From NCBI GenBank assembly GCA_902592675.1, contig CACJFJ010000001.1, positions 1-64,000 of the forward strand: 64,000 bases of DNA, given 5' to 3'. The position numbers and the translations under genes were made by a program. Below, piece after piece: positions 55,796-64,000 of the stretch (the first letter of the stretch is position 1; each line of letters begins with the position of its first letter). Below the pieces are notes generated by a model. The model saw only the letters and a program-made list of their open reading frames with translations, was not told the origin of the DNA and searched no databases. The stretch comes from an uncultured Pelagibacteraceae bacterium (GTDB lineage: Bacteria > Pseudomonadota > Alphaproteobacteria > Pelagibacterales > Pelagibacteraceae).

Positions 55796-56458
55796 ATGAA
55801 AAATATTAAAGCAATAATTTTTGACGCTTATGGCACACTGTTTGATGTAAATTCTGCAGCTGAAAAATGTAAAGATAAAATTGGAGATAAATGGGAAGGA
55901 TTTGCAAACTTTTGGAGAACTACTCAGCTAGAATACACGTGGCTTAGAAGTTTAATGAAAAGACATAAAGATTTTTGGCAAATTACTGAAGATAGCTTGG
56001 ATAAGTCAATGAAAGTTTTTAATATTGATCCCTCAATGAAAAATGAGTTACTGAATTTATATAGATTTCTTTCACCCTTTGAAGAAGTTCCTGAAACTTT
56101 AAAGAAATTAAGAAAAAGAGATTTTAAATTAGCCATACTTTCTAATGGAACTCCATCTCTCTTGAATGAATTAGTCAAAAATAACAAATTAGAAAATTTA
56201 TTTGATGATATTTTTTCTATCGAAGAGGTGGGAACTTATAAACCAGACTCAAAAGTTTACGATCTACCTATTAAAAAATATGAAATTAAAAGTAATCAAG
56301 TTGTTTTCTTAAGCGCAAATACCTGGGATGTCTCTGGAGGAGGAAATTATGGATATCAATCTATTTGGGTAAATAGGAATAATAATATTTTTGATAATCT
56401 TGATTACAAAACAAAAAATGAAGTTAGAAATTTAAACGAATTACTCAATTTGATCTAA
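55796..56458 (+). CDS. haloacid dehalogenase type II (HAD superfamily)
   Basis: IIFDAYGTLFDVNSAAEKC, YTWLRSLM, LSNGTPSLLNELVKNN, SANTWDVSGGGNYGYQSIWVNR. Confidence 0.94.
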   Translation: MKNIKAIIFDAYGTLFDVNSAAEKCKDKIGDKWEGFANFWRTTQLEYTWLRSLMKRHKDFWQITEDSLDKSMKVFNIDPSMKNELLNLYRFLSPFEEVPETLKKLRKRDFKLAILSNGTPSLLNELVKNNKLENLFDDIFSIEEVGTYKPDSKVYDLPIKKYEIKSNQVVFLSANTWDVSGGGNYGYQSIWVNRNNNIFDNLDYKTKNEVRNLNELLNLI

Positions 56459-56508
56459 TTAAAAAAAAATGTAATATTGAAATATCTGAGTATAATAAGT
56501 ATTTAAGT

Positions 56509-57348
56509 ATGATGAAAAATATTGAGGTAAGTAGAATTATTGACCCTACCCCAGCTTCAGATGGTGCTGGAGTTAAGTTAAAAAGAAGCATTGGTATTGA
56601 ACCAAATTATTTTGATCCTTTTCTAATGTTAGATGAGTTTGGTTCTGAAAATAGTGAAGATTATATTGCTGGCTTTCCTCCACATCCTCATAGAGGAATT
56701 GAAACTGTAACTTACATGCTTGCTGGTGACTTTGAACATAAAGATAGTACTGGTGGTCAAGGTAAAATGACTGCCGGTGATGTTCAATGGATGAAAACAG
56801 GAAGTGGTATCATTCATTCAGAAATGCCCGCCATGAAAGAGGGTAAACTTCATGGATTCCAATTATGGATCAATATGCCTGCAAGATTAAAAATGAGCAA
56901 ACCGGAGTATATTTATATCGACTCGGATAAAATGAGTTTACATAAAGATCAAGATAAACAAATCAAAGTTATTGCTGGCAAATTTTTAGATACAGAGGGT
57001 CCTGTAAAAGGTCATAACGTTGAACCTATTTATTTTGATGTTGAATTAAATAAGGATAAAAAGTTTAATTTTAAAATTCCATCTACCCATAATACGTTTA
57101 TTTATTTAATTAATGGTGAAATAGAGATTGGAAGTAAAAAACACGATGATGTAAGAAACAGTACTTTAATATTACTAACTAAAGGTGAAGAATTAATTGT
57201 AAAAGCAAAATCAAAATCTAAGTTTTTAGTAATATCTGGTAAACCGATAAATGAAGAAATAGCAAGAGGTGGTCCTTTTGTAATGAATACAAAAGCAGAA
57301 ATTTTGCAAGCTGTTCAAGATTACCACAATGGTACTTTTGTTAAATGA
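56509..57348 (+). CDS. pirin family protein
   Basis: FDPFLMLDEFGSE, GFPPHPHRGIETVTYMLAGDFEHKDSTGGQGKMTAGDVQWMKTGSGIIHSEMP. Confidence 0.96.
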   Translation: MMKNIEVSRIIDPTPASDGAGVKLKRSIGIEPNYFDPFLMLDEFGSENSEDYIAGFPPHPHRGIETVTYMLAGDFEHKDSTGGQGKMTAGDVQWMKTGSGIIHSEMPAMKEGKLHGFQLWINMPARLKMSKPEYIYIDSDKMSLHKDQDKQIKVIAGKFLDTEGPVKGHNVEPIYFDVELNKDKKFNFKIPSTHNTFIYLINGEIEIGSKKHDDVRNSTLILLTKGEELIVKAKSKSKFLVISGKPINEEIARGGPFVMNTKAEILQAVQDYHNGTFVK

Positions 57349-58316
57349 AAGCAGTTACAATATCAAAAAATGGTGGTCCAGAAGTATTAAAGTTACAGGA
57401 AATTAAATTAGCTGACCCAGATTCTGGTGAAGTTTTAATTAAGAATGTCGCTATTGGTCTAAATTATATAGATACCTATCATAGATCTGGTCTCTACCCT
57501 ATTGAATTGCCCTCAAATATTGGAATTGAGGGAGCTGGAATTATTGAAAAAATTGGTCCAGATGTAAGAGAATTTAAAATTGGTGATAAAGTAGCTTATG
57601 CGTCTATGCCCATTGGTTCGTATGCAACTCATAGAATTTTTCCAGTAAAAAAATTAGTCAAGGTTCCTGAAGAAATTGAATTAGAAAATGTTGTAACTTT
57701 AATGACAAAAGGTTTCACAGTTTTTTATCTTCTTCATAAAACTTATCCAGTTAAATCCGGTGAAACTATTTTATTCCATGCTGCTGCTGGGGGTGTGGGG
57801 CAAATATTTTGTCAGTGGGCTAAAAGTTTAGGCTGTAATGTAATTGGAACAGTTGGATCTGATGAAAAAATTGAAATTGCAAAAGCTAATGGTTGCGCGC
57901 ATGTAATAAATTATTCAAAAACAAACTTTGCAGATGAAGTAAACAAAATCACTAATGGTGTAGGCGTTCCTGTTGTGTATGATGGAGTTGGAAAAAAAAC
58001 ATTTGATGGTTCCATCAAATGTTTAAAAATAAGAGGAATGATGGTTTCTTTTGGAAATGCATCAGGTCCTTTGGATCCCTGTAATGTTGCAAAATCTTTA
58101 GCTCCAAAAGGTTTATACCTTACAAGACCCAGTATAGCTCACTACACATCTACGAGAGAAGAACTTGAAGAAGCTGCAAATAAAGTTTTTGAAATGTATA
58201 TTTCAAAAAAATTCAAACTAAATATTTTTAAGAAATATCCTTTAAGTGAAATTGTAAAGGCTCATCAAGATTTAGAAAATAGAAAAATTTTAGGACCAGC
58301 AGTAATTATTCCTTAA
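57345..58316 (+). CDS. quinone oxidoreductase, zinc-independent MDR family
   Basis: NYIDTYHRSGLYP, GIEGAGIIEKIG, HAAAGGVGQIFCQWAKSLG, YDGVGKKTFDGSIKCLK. Confidence 0.94.
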   Translation: MKAVTISKNGGPEVLKLQEIKLADPDSGEVLIKNVAIGLNYIDTYHRSGLYPIELPSNIGIEGAGIIEKIGPDVREFKIGDKVAYASMPIGSYATHRIFPVKKLVKVPEEIELENVVTLMTKGFTVFYLLHKTYPVKSGETILFHAAAGGVGQIFCQWAKSLGCNVIGTVGSDEKIEIAKANGCAHVINYSKTNFADEVNKITNGVGVPVVYDGVGKKTFDGSIKCLKIRGMMVSFGNASGPLDPCNVAKSLAPKGLYLTRPSIAHYTSTREELEEAANKVFEMYISKKFKLNIFKKYPLSEIVKAHQDLENRKILGPAVIIP

Positions 58317-58717
58317 TCAACTTTTACATCCATATCTGACATGTGAAGTCTTAGAGCGTTAGTTGAAATATGAATCTCTCTTATGAAGAAAAGTATTGAA
58401 ATCATCATTGATAAACAACAAGATCCAAAAATTACTCTTGCTATAAAAATCTCATTTAAATAAAGCCCCAGAACAGTTAACATATTAAATAAAAAGCCAA
58501 ATGCTCCAAACATAATTGACCATCTTAATAAAGTTATTCTTCCACTTAAGTTCATAAACTGTTTTTTCCATTCAGGGGGGACATGTTTTTCATAAACATG
58601 TTCATCATGCAATTCTCTTATCAAGGCACTTAAAGAATGAAATCTATTGCTATAAACTCCCATTATTAAAGGAATAGCTGGGAACATTAACGCTGTGACT
58701 GTGTAATCTATATTCAT
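58313..58717 (-). CDS. DUF2721 family membrane protein
   Basis: Multi-TM ORF with MFPAIPLIMGVYSNRFHSLSALIRELHDE. Start set at MNIDYTV. Confidence 0.72.
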   Translation of the reverse strand: MNIDYTVTALMFPAIPLIMGVYSNRFHSLSALIRELHDEHVYEKHVPPEWKKQFMNLSGRITLLRWSIMFGAFGFLFNMLTVLGLYLNEIFIARVIFGSCCLSMMISILFFIREIHISTNALRLHMSDMDVKVD

Positions 58718-58768
58718 ACGAATCAATTTGATTATCAATCTTGCCTGCGTTATTTACAAGTAAAATCT

Positions 58769-59641
58769 ATGAACCAAATTAATCTTTTTATAAAATTGAC
58801 TAGGCTTAAAAAGCCTATTGGATACATGTTGCTATTTTGGCCTTGTGTTTGGGGATTAACTCTTGTTTATGATTTTTCCGGTGATTTAAAAAAATATATT
58901 TTTTATTTTATACTTTTTTTTATGGGATCTATTCTAATGAGATCGGCGGGTTGTATCGTTAATGATATATTAGATCGAAAGTTTGATAAAAAAGTTTATA
59001 GAACAAGAGATAGACCTATTGCATCGGGAAAAATATCAGTAAGACTTGCTTGGGTTTATGCTGCTGTATTATGTATATTGGCCTTTTTTGTTTTAATAAA
59101 CTTTAACTACTTTACAATTTTTATTGCATTAGCATCAATGCCTTTGGCATTTTCATATCCTTTGATGAAAAGATTTACATATTGGCCACAACTGTTTTTA
59201 GGAGTCACATTTAATTATGGTCTAATTCTTGGGTGGACGTCAGTTAGTAATGAGATTGTTTTAATACCATTAATATTTTATTTTGGAGCCATATTTTGGA
59301 CACTTGGTTACGACACTATATATGGGTTTCAAGATATAAAAGACGATGAAATAATAGGATTAAAATCGACATCAATAAAATTTAAATCAAACCCATATAT
59401 ATTTTTAAAAATATGTTACACGACTTTTTATCTTACTTTAATTATAATTGGTATTTTAATGGAATTCGATAAATATTACTTTTTATTTTCTTTATTAATA
59501 TTTTTACACTTATTTATTTTACAAATTCATAAGCTTAATATTAAAAAAGCTTCAAGTTGTTTAGATGTTTTTAAATCAAATAATTTTTTAGGTCTTTTAG
59601 TTTTTAGCAATATCTTATTGGGTAAAATATTAAATGGGTGA
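58769..59641 (+). CDS. ubiA: 4-hydroxybenzoate polyprenyltransferase
   Basis: LTRLKKPIGYMLLFWPCVWGL, RSAGCIVNDILDRKFDKKVYRTRDRPIASG, GYDTIYGFQDIKDDEIIGLKSTSI. Confidence 0.96.
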   Translation: MNQINLFIKLTRLKKPIGYMLLFWPCVWGLTLVYDFSGDLKKYIFYFILFFMGSILMRSAGCIVNDILDRKFDKKVYRTRDRPIASGKISVRLAWVYAAVLCILAFFVLINFNYFTIFIALASMPLAFSYPLMKRFTYWPQLFLGVTFNYGLILGWTSVSNEIVLIPLIFYFGAIFWTLGYDTIYGFQDIKDDEIIGLKSTSIKFKSNPYIFLKICYTTFYLTLIIIGILMEFDKYYFLFSLLIFLHLFILQIHKLNIKKASSCLDVFKSNNFLGLLVFSNILLGKILNG

Positions 59642-61373
59642 TATAGATATTCTTAAACGACTTTATAAAGATTACACTAAAAAATATTTAAATAATATTT
59701 TAATCTCAGTTTTTTTTACAATTCTATTAGCCGCTAGTACTTCATCTGTTGCATATCTACTAGATCCTGCAATAAAACAATTATTTATAGAACAAAAAAA
59801 ATCTTTAGTTTACGTAATACCTGGACTAATTGTACTAGCTTTTACAGTAAAAGGCGCCTCTTTATACACAGCAAAAGTAATTATGATCAGGGTATCAGAG
59901 GAAGTAAGAAAAGACATTCAAATTGATATGTTTAAATCTCTTATTGTTGCCGATACAAAACTAGTTGACAACAAACATTCAGGTAAATTCGTAACAAACC
60001 TTACTAATGATGTTGGAATGATAACAAACCTAGTAAGTACTGCAATACTTAATCTTTTTAAAGATAGCTTAACATTAATTGGTTTACTCTCGGTAATGTT
60101 TTATCAAAACTGGAAATTATCACTAGTTGCGATTATCATGATACCTCTTGCAAGCACGGCTGCAAAAACACTTGGTAAAAGAATAGGCAAAGTAACAACT
60201 CAACAAATGAGTAAGGCGGGTGTTTTAAACTCTTACTTAATTGAGATTTTTAAAAATCATAAAATAACTAAAATTTTTCAAAAAGAAGATTTTGAAAAAA
60301 AAAGAGCCAACGAATACATTCACAATTTGAAAGAGACGTCAAAAAAAATTCATGAAATTTTTGTCAGAGCATCTCCGATAATGGAATTTTTGACAGGAAT
60401 TATGATAGCTGTCCTAATCTTTATTTCAGCAAAATTAATTTCAAATGGCGAACTAGAAGTAAGTAACTTTTTTTCATTTCTCGCAGCAATGATGTTGGCT
60501 TATCAGCCAGTAAGATCTCTAGCAACTTTAAACATTGCAGTTCAACAAGGTTTATCTGGTGCTAGAAGAGTATTACCAATTATTGATGATATTCCAGAAA
60601 TTAAAGAAAAAGAAAATGCAAAGGATTTGATATTGGATGAAGGTCAGATTAATTTTGAAAAAGTTAATTTTGAGTATATTGGTGATCAAAAACAGATTTT
60701 AAAATCAATTGATTTAAAAATTGAAGGAAAAAAAATGACTGCATTAGTTGGTCACAGTGGTGCTGGAAAATCAACAATTCTAAATCTTATTCCTAGATTT
60801 TATAATATCAATAATGGAGATATTAAAATTGATAACCAATCAATTTATAACTCAACTATTTTTTCTTTAAGAAAAAATATATCATTAGTAAGCCAAGACA
60901 CTACTTTATTTGATGACACAATTAAAAATAATATTGCTTATGCAAATCCAGATGCCAGTCAAAAAGAAATTGAAGAAGCCGCAAGATACTCTTACGCAGA
61001 GGAATTTATAGAAAAATTACCAGATAAATATGAAACTTTGATTGGAGAGAATGGGGTTAAACTTTCTGGTGGTGAAAAACAAAGATTATCAATTGCAAGA
61101 GCTATATTAAAAAAAACTCCAATAATTTTGTTAGATGAGGCCACATCCTCATTGGATGCTGATACAGAGGACAAAATACAAAAAGCCATTAATTTTCTGA
61201 CAAAAGGTAGAACTACGATTGTTATAGCTCATAGACTTTCAACTATTTTGAATTCAGACAAAATTTATGTAATTGATAAGGGTGAAGTAATAGGAGAAGG
61301 TAAGCATGATGAATTACTTAAATCTTCTCAAATTTATAAAAATTTTTATGAAAAACAGATTAAAAGAATGTAA
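59634..61373 (+). CDS. msbA: MsbA-like ABC exporter (fused TM and ATPase)
   Basis: ABC_membrane domain, Walker A GHSGAGKST, signature LSGGEKQRLSIARAIL, followed by waaA-lpxK. Confidence 0.88.
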   Translation: MGDIDILKRLYKDYTKKYLNNILISVFFTILLAASTSSVAYLLDPAIKQLFIEQKKSLVYVIPGLIVLAFTVKGASLYTAKVIMIRVSEEVRKDIQIDMFKSLIVADTKLVDNKHSGKFVTNLTNDVGMITNLVSTAILNLFKDSLTLIGLLSVMFYQNWKLSLVAIIMIPLASTAAKTLGKRIGKVTTQQMSKAGVLNSYLIEIFKNHKITKIFQKEDFEKKRANEYIHNLKETSKKIHEIFVRASPIMEFLTGIMIAVLIFISAKLISNGELEVSNFFSFLAAMMLAYQPVRSLATLNIAVQQGLSGARRVLPIIDDIPEIKEKENAKDLILDEGQINFEKVNFEYIGDQKQILKSIDLKIEGKKMTALVGHSGAGKSTILNLIPRFYNINNGDIKIDNQSIYNSTIFSLRKNISLVSQDTTLFDDTIKNNIAYANPDASQKEIEEAARYSYAEEFIEKLPDKYETLIGENGVKLSGGEKQRLSIARAILKKTPIILLDEATSSLDADTEDKIQKAINFLTKGRTTIVIAHRLSTILNSDKIYVIDKGEVIGEGKHDELLKSSQIYKNFYEKQIKRM

Positions 61374-62626
61374 TGATTATTATCTATAGATTAATAATTA
61401 ATATTATTTTTATTATTTCACCATTTATTATAATTTTTCGATTAATTAAAAAAAAAGAGGATCCTAAAAGATTTAAAGAAAAATTTTGTTTTTTTTCTAA
61501 AAAAAGAGGCAATGGAAAGCTAATTTGGTTTCATGGTGCAAGTGTTGGAGAATTACAAAGTATCGTTCCTCTTTTAGAAATACTTCAAAAAGATAAAAAA
61601 ATAAGTAAAATACTGGTTACATCTAATACACTGAGTTCCTCAAAAATTATCGATAAAATTAAGTTAAACAAAGTTATACATCAATTTTTTCCTATCGATA
61701 CAAACTTTTATAATTTTAAATTTCTAAATTATTGGAATCCATCAGCTTCATTTTTCATAGATTCTGAAATTTGGCCTAATATGTATTTAAGTCTTAAAAA
61801 AAAGGGTATTCCAATAATTCTTTTAAATGGACGAATAACAAAAAAAAGTTTTTTAAGATGGAAATTTTTCTCTACTTTCTCAAAAAAAATTTTTGGAAAC
61901 TTTAATTTATGCCTATCTTCTGATGAAAAATCAAAAAAATATTTAAAAATACTTGGGGGAAATAATATCAAATTTTTTGGAAATTTGAAATTTTCACAGT
62001 CTGAAAAAGAAAAAATAGATATAGAAAATAAATTGAAAGGCTTTTTTTCTAAAAAAAATATATGGTGTGCATCAAGCACACACGATGGCGAAGAAAAATT
62101 TTTGGGACTAGTACATAAGGAGCTTAAAAAAAAATATAAAAATCTCCTTACTATTTTAATTCCAAGACATGTTGAAAGGGTAAAAAAAATAAGTAGCGAC
62201 TTAAAATTACTTAATCTCAAAATACATTTACACCATACCAAAGGTAAGATACCTAGTGATACTGATATATATATAGTTAACGCTTATGGGAAAAATAAGT
62301 CTTTTTATAATATTTGTAAAAATGTTTTTCTAGGAGGATCTTTAATAAATCACGGAGGACAAAATCCTTTAGAAGCTGTTAGATATGGATGTAATATATT
62401 GCATGGTCCTCAAACTTATAATTTCACCGAAATTTATAGTTTCTTAAAAAGAAAAAATATATCTAAAAAAATAAACTCTCAAAAACAAATGGTTTCTCAT
62501 TTGGAAAAGCTTTTCTCAAAAAGATCCAGTCAAAAAAAAATACAAAAAAAATTAAATTTTATAGGTCAAAATATTCTAAATAAAACTTATAATGAAGTTA
62601 AATTAATTTTAAAAAATGAAATTTAA
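61373..62626 (+). CDS. waaA: 3-deoxy-D-manno-octulosonic acid transferase
   Basis: WFHGASVGELQSIVPLLE, FIDSEIWPNMYLSLKKKGIPIILLNGRI, LGGSLINHGGQNPLEAVRYGCNILHGPQTYNF. Confidence 0.96.
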   Translation: MIIIYRLIINIIFIISPFIIIFRLIKKKEDPKRFKEKFCFFSKKRGNGKLIWFHGASVGELQSIVPLLEILQKDKKISKILVTSNTLSSSKIIDKIKLNKVIHQFFPIDTNFYNFKFLNYWNPSASFFIDSEIWPNMYLSLKKKGIPIILLNGRITKKSFLRWKFFSTFSKKIFGNFNLCLSSDEKSKKYLKILGGNNIKFFGNLKFSQSEKEKIDIENKLKGFFSKKNIWCASSTHDGEEKFLGLVHKELKKKYKNLLTILIPRHVERVKKISSDLKLLNLKIHLHHTKGKIPSDTDIYIVNAYGKNKSFYNICKNVFLGGSLINHGGQNPLEAVRYGCNILHGPQTYNFTEIYSFLKRKNISKKINSQKQMVSHLEKLFSKRSSQKKIQKKLNFIGQNILNKTYNEVKLILKNEI

Positions 62627-63563
62627 AAAGCCCAAATTTTGGGATAAAAAACATCCTAATCTAATATCATACATTTTATTTCCACTCACTTTTCTTTTAG
62701 AAGCAAATAATTTTTTGTTAAAATTCAAGTCAAAAAAAAAAATTAAAATCAAAACAATATGTATTGGTAATATTTATTTAGGTGGCACTGGTAAAACTCC
62801 AACCACTATAAAAATATATGAAATATTGAAAGAGATGAAATTTAATATTGTTGTTGGAAAAAAATTTTATGCCTCACACCTAGATGAACAGAAACTTTTA
62901 CAAAAGAAAACTAATTTAATACAAGACAAAGAAAGAGAAAAAATAATCAAAGAAGCTATAAAAAATGGTTATGATACTTTAGTTTTTGATGACGGTCTTC
63001 AAGATCAAAAAGTCGTCTATGATTTAAATTTAGTTTGTTTTGATTCCCAAAACTTTATAGGAAATGGTCTTTTAATTCCCTCGGGACCTCTTAGAGAAAA
63101 ATTAAATAGTTTGAAGAAATATGATGTGGTAATTTTCAAAGATTCAAATGATAATTTAAAAAATTATATTAATATCATAAAAAAAATAAATCCAAATATT
63201 AAAGTCTTTCAATCCTATCTTAAAATTAAAAACATAAAAGACTTCAACTTAAATAAAGATTATATAATTTTTTCAGGCATAGGAAATTCAAAAAGCTTTA
63301 AAGAAACCTTAATAAATAATAAATTTAATATAATAAAAGAAATTAATTTTCCTGATCATTATCAATATAAAAAAGTAGATCTAATTAAAATTATCAATGA
63401 GGCCAAAAAAATTAATGCTGATATACTTACTACAGAAAAAGATTTTATGAAAATATCAGAATATAATCTTAATAGTATTCATTCTATTAATGTAGATTTA
63501 GTTATTGAGAAAGAAAACATCTTAAGGGAAATCCTAAAAAATAAATTAAATGAAAAATCTTAA
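62616..63563 (+). CDS. lpxK: tetraacyldisaccharide 4'-kinase
   Basis: TICIGNIYLGGTGKTPTTIKI, LVFDDGLQDQKV, IPSGPLREKLNSLKKYDVVIF, TTEKDFMKI. Confidence 0.95.
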   Translation: MKFKKPKFWDKKHPNLISYILFPLTFLLEANNFLLKFKSKKKIKIKTICIGNIYLGGTGKTPTTIKIYEILKEMKFNIVVGKKFYASHLDEQKLLQKKTNLIQDKEREKIIKEAIKNGYDTLVFDDGLQDQKVVYDLNLVCFDSQNFIGNGLLIPSGPLREKLNSLKKYDVVIFKDSNDNLKNYINIIKKINPNIKVFQSYLKIKNIKDFNLNKDYIIFSGIGNSKSFKETLINNKFNIIKEINFPDHYQYKKVDLIKIINEAKKINADILTTEKDFMKISEYNLNSIHSINVDLVIEKENILREILKNKLNEKS

Positions 63564-64000
63564 ATATTTAATTCAGTTTTTAGGAATTTTTTTTCTATTT
63601 ATAATTTTCAAAATTCTAGGATTAAAATATTCAATTTTTTTATCTGGAAAATTTTTTAGACTTGTAGGGCCTTTTTTTAGATCAAGAGATTTATGCTTTA
63701 AAAATTTATCAAAGGCTTTTCCTAATAAAGATGATGATCAAAAGAAACGAATTATCGAAAAGATGTGGAACAATTATGGAAAAATTTTTGCGGAATATGT
63801 TTTTATTGAAAATTTTAGGAATGATAAAAGTTTTGCGAATAAAATTAAAATAGAAAATCAAGAACTTTTAAAAAAAATAAAAAGTAAAAGTAAACCTGTA
63901 ATTTTTATATCAGGTCATTTTAATAATTTTGAACTTATGGCGATGCAAATTGAAAAGTCTGGAATTCAATTAGCAGCAATTTATAGACCATTAAATAATA
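63550..64000 (+). CDS. lpxL: lysophospholipid/lauroyl acyltransferase (LpxL/HtrB family), 3'-truncated by the window edge
   Basis: Reads MKNLKYLIQFLGIFFLFIIFKILGLK...VIFISGHFNNFELMAMQIEKSGIQLAAIYRPLNN; catalytic HxxxxE motif HFNNFE. Not in the ORF track because it has no stop. Confidence 0.92.
   Translation, partial: MKNLKYLIQFLGIFFLFIIFKILGLKYSIFLSGKFFRLVGPFFRSRDLCFKNLSKAFPNKDDDQKKRIIEKMWNNYGKIFAEYVFIENFRNDKSFANKIKIENQELLKKIKSKSKPVIFISGHFNNFELMAMQIEKSGIQLAAIYRPLNN

Noticed and set aside
61729-62241. Minus-strand 170-aa ORF within waaA
   Set aside because: Long but antisense to conserved KDO transferase; Phe/Leu/Ser-rich artefact of an AT-rich Lys-rich gene.

Overview
The window looks like a contiguous piece of a streamlined, AT-rich alphaproteobacterial core genome, most consistent with SAR11/Pelagibacterales (inferred from protein content, very low GC and near-absent intergenic DNA; no search was run). 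About 60 protein genes and one tRNA-Gln are packed with spacers of a few bp and many overlaps. Recognisable modules: carB (3' part); trxB; uvrB-pteridine reductase-folB-uvrC-pgsA; ilvE; a MarR/OmpR-type/EnvZ-type regulatory trio; lgt-COG1565-pgeF; prs-rplY-pth-ychF; the cytochrome bc1 operon petABC; hemF-greA; ispE-tRNA-Gln-cca; rnhB; the GANTC methylase ccrM; mutY; smc; the ATP synthase F0 operon; a complete beta-carotene to retinal pathway (crtI-crtB-crtY-blh) joined to ispH-thrB-rnhA; thrC; the aa3 oxidase operon with ctaB/ctaG/SURF1; and ubiA-msbA-waaA-lpxK-lpxL. I see no phage, transposon, CRISPR array or defence island. The best leads are an unusually short Smc with no recognisable hinge, a ccrM promoter candidate with two GANTC sites, back-to-back mutY/DUF721 start codons (CATATG), a tRNA-Gln 3 nt upstream of the CCA-adding enzyme gene, convergent genes with interlocked stop codons, a pgeF gene with no canonical start codon, an ADP-ribosylglycohydrolase-like protein with a changed acidic motif, and an unlisted 41-aa ORF in the cox operon.
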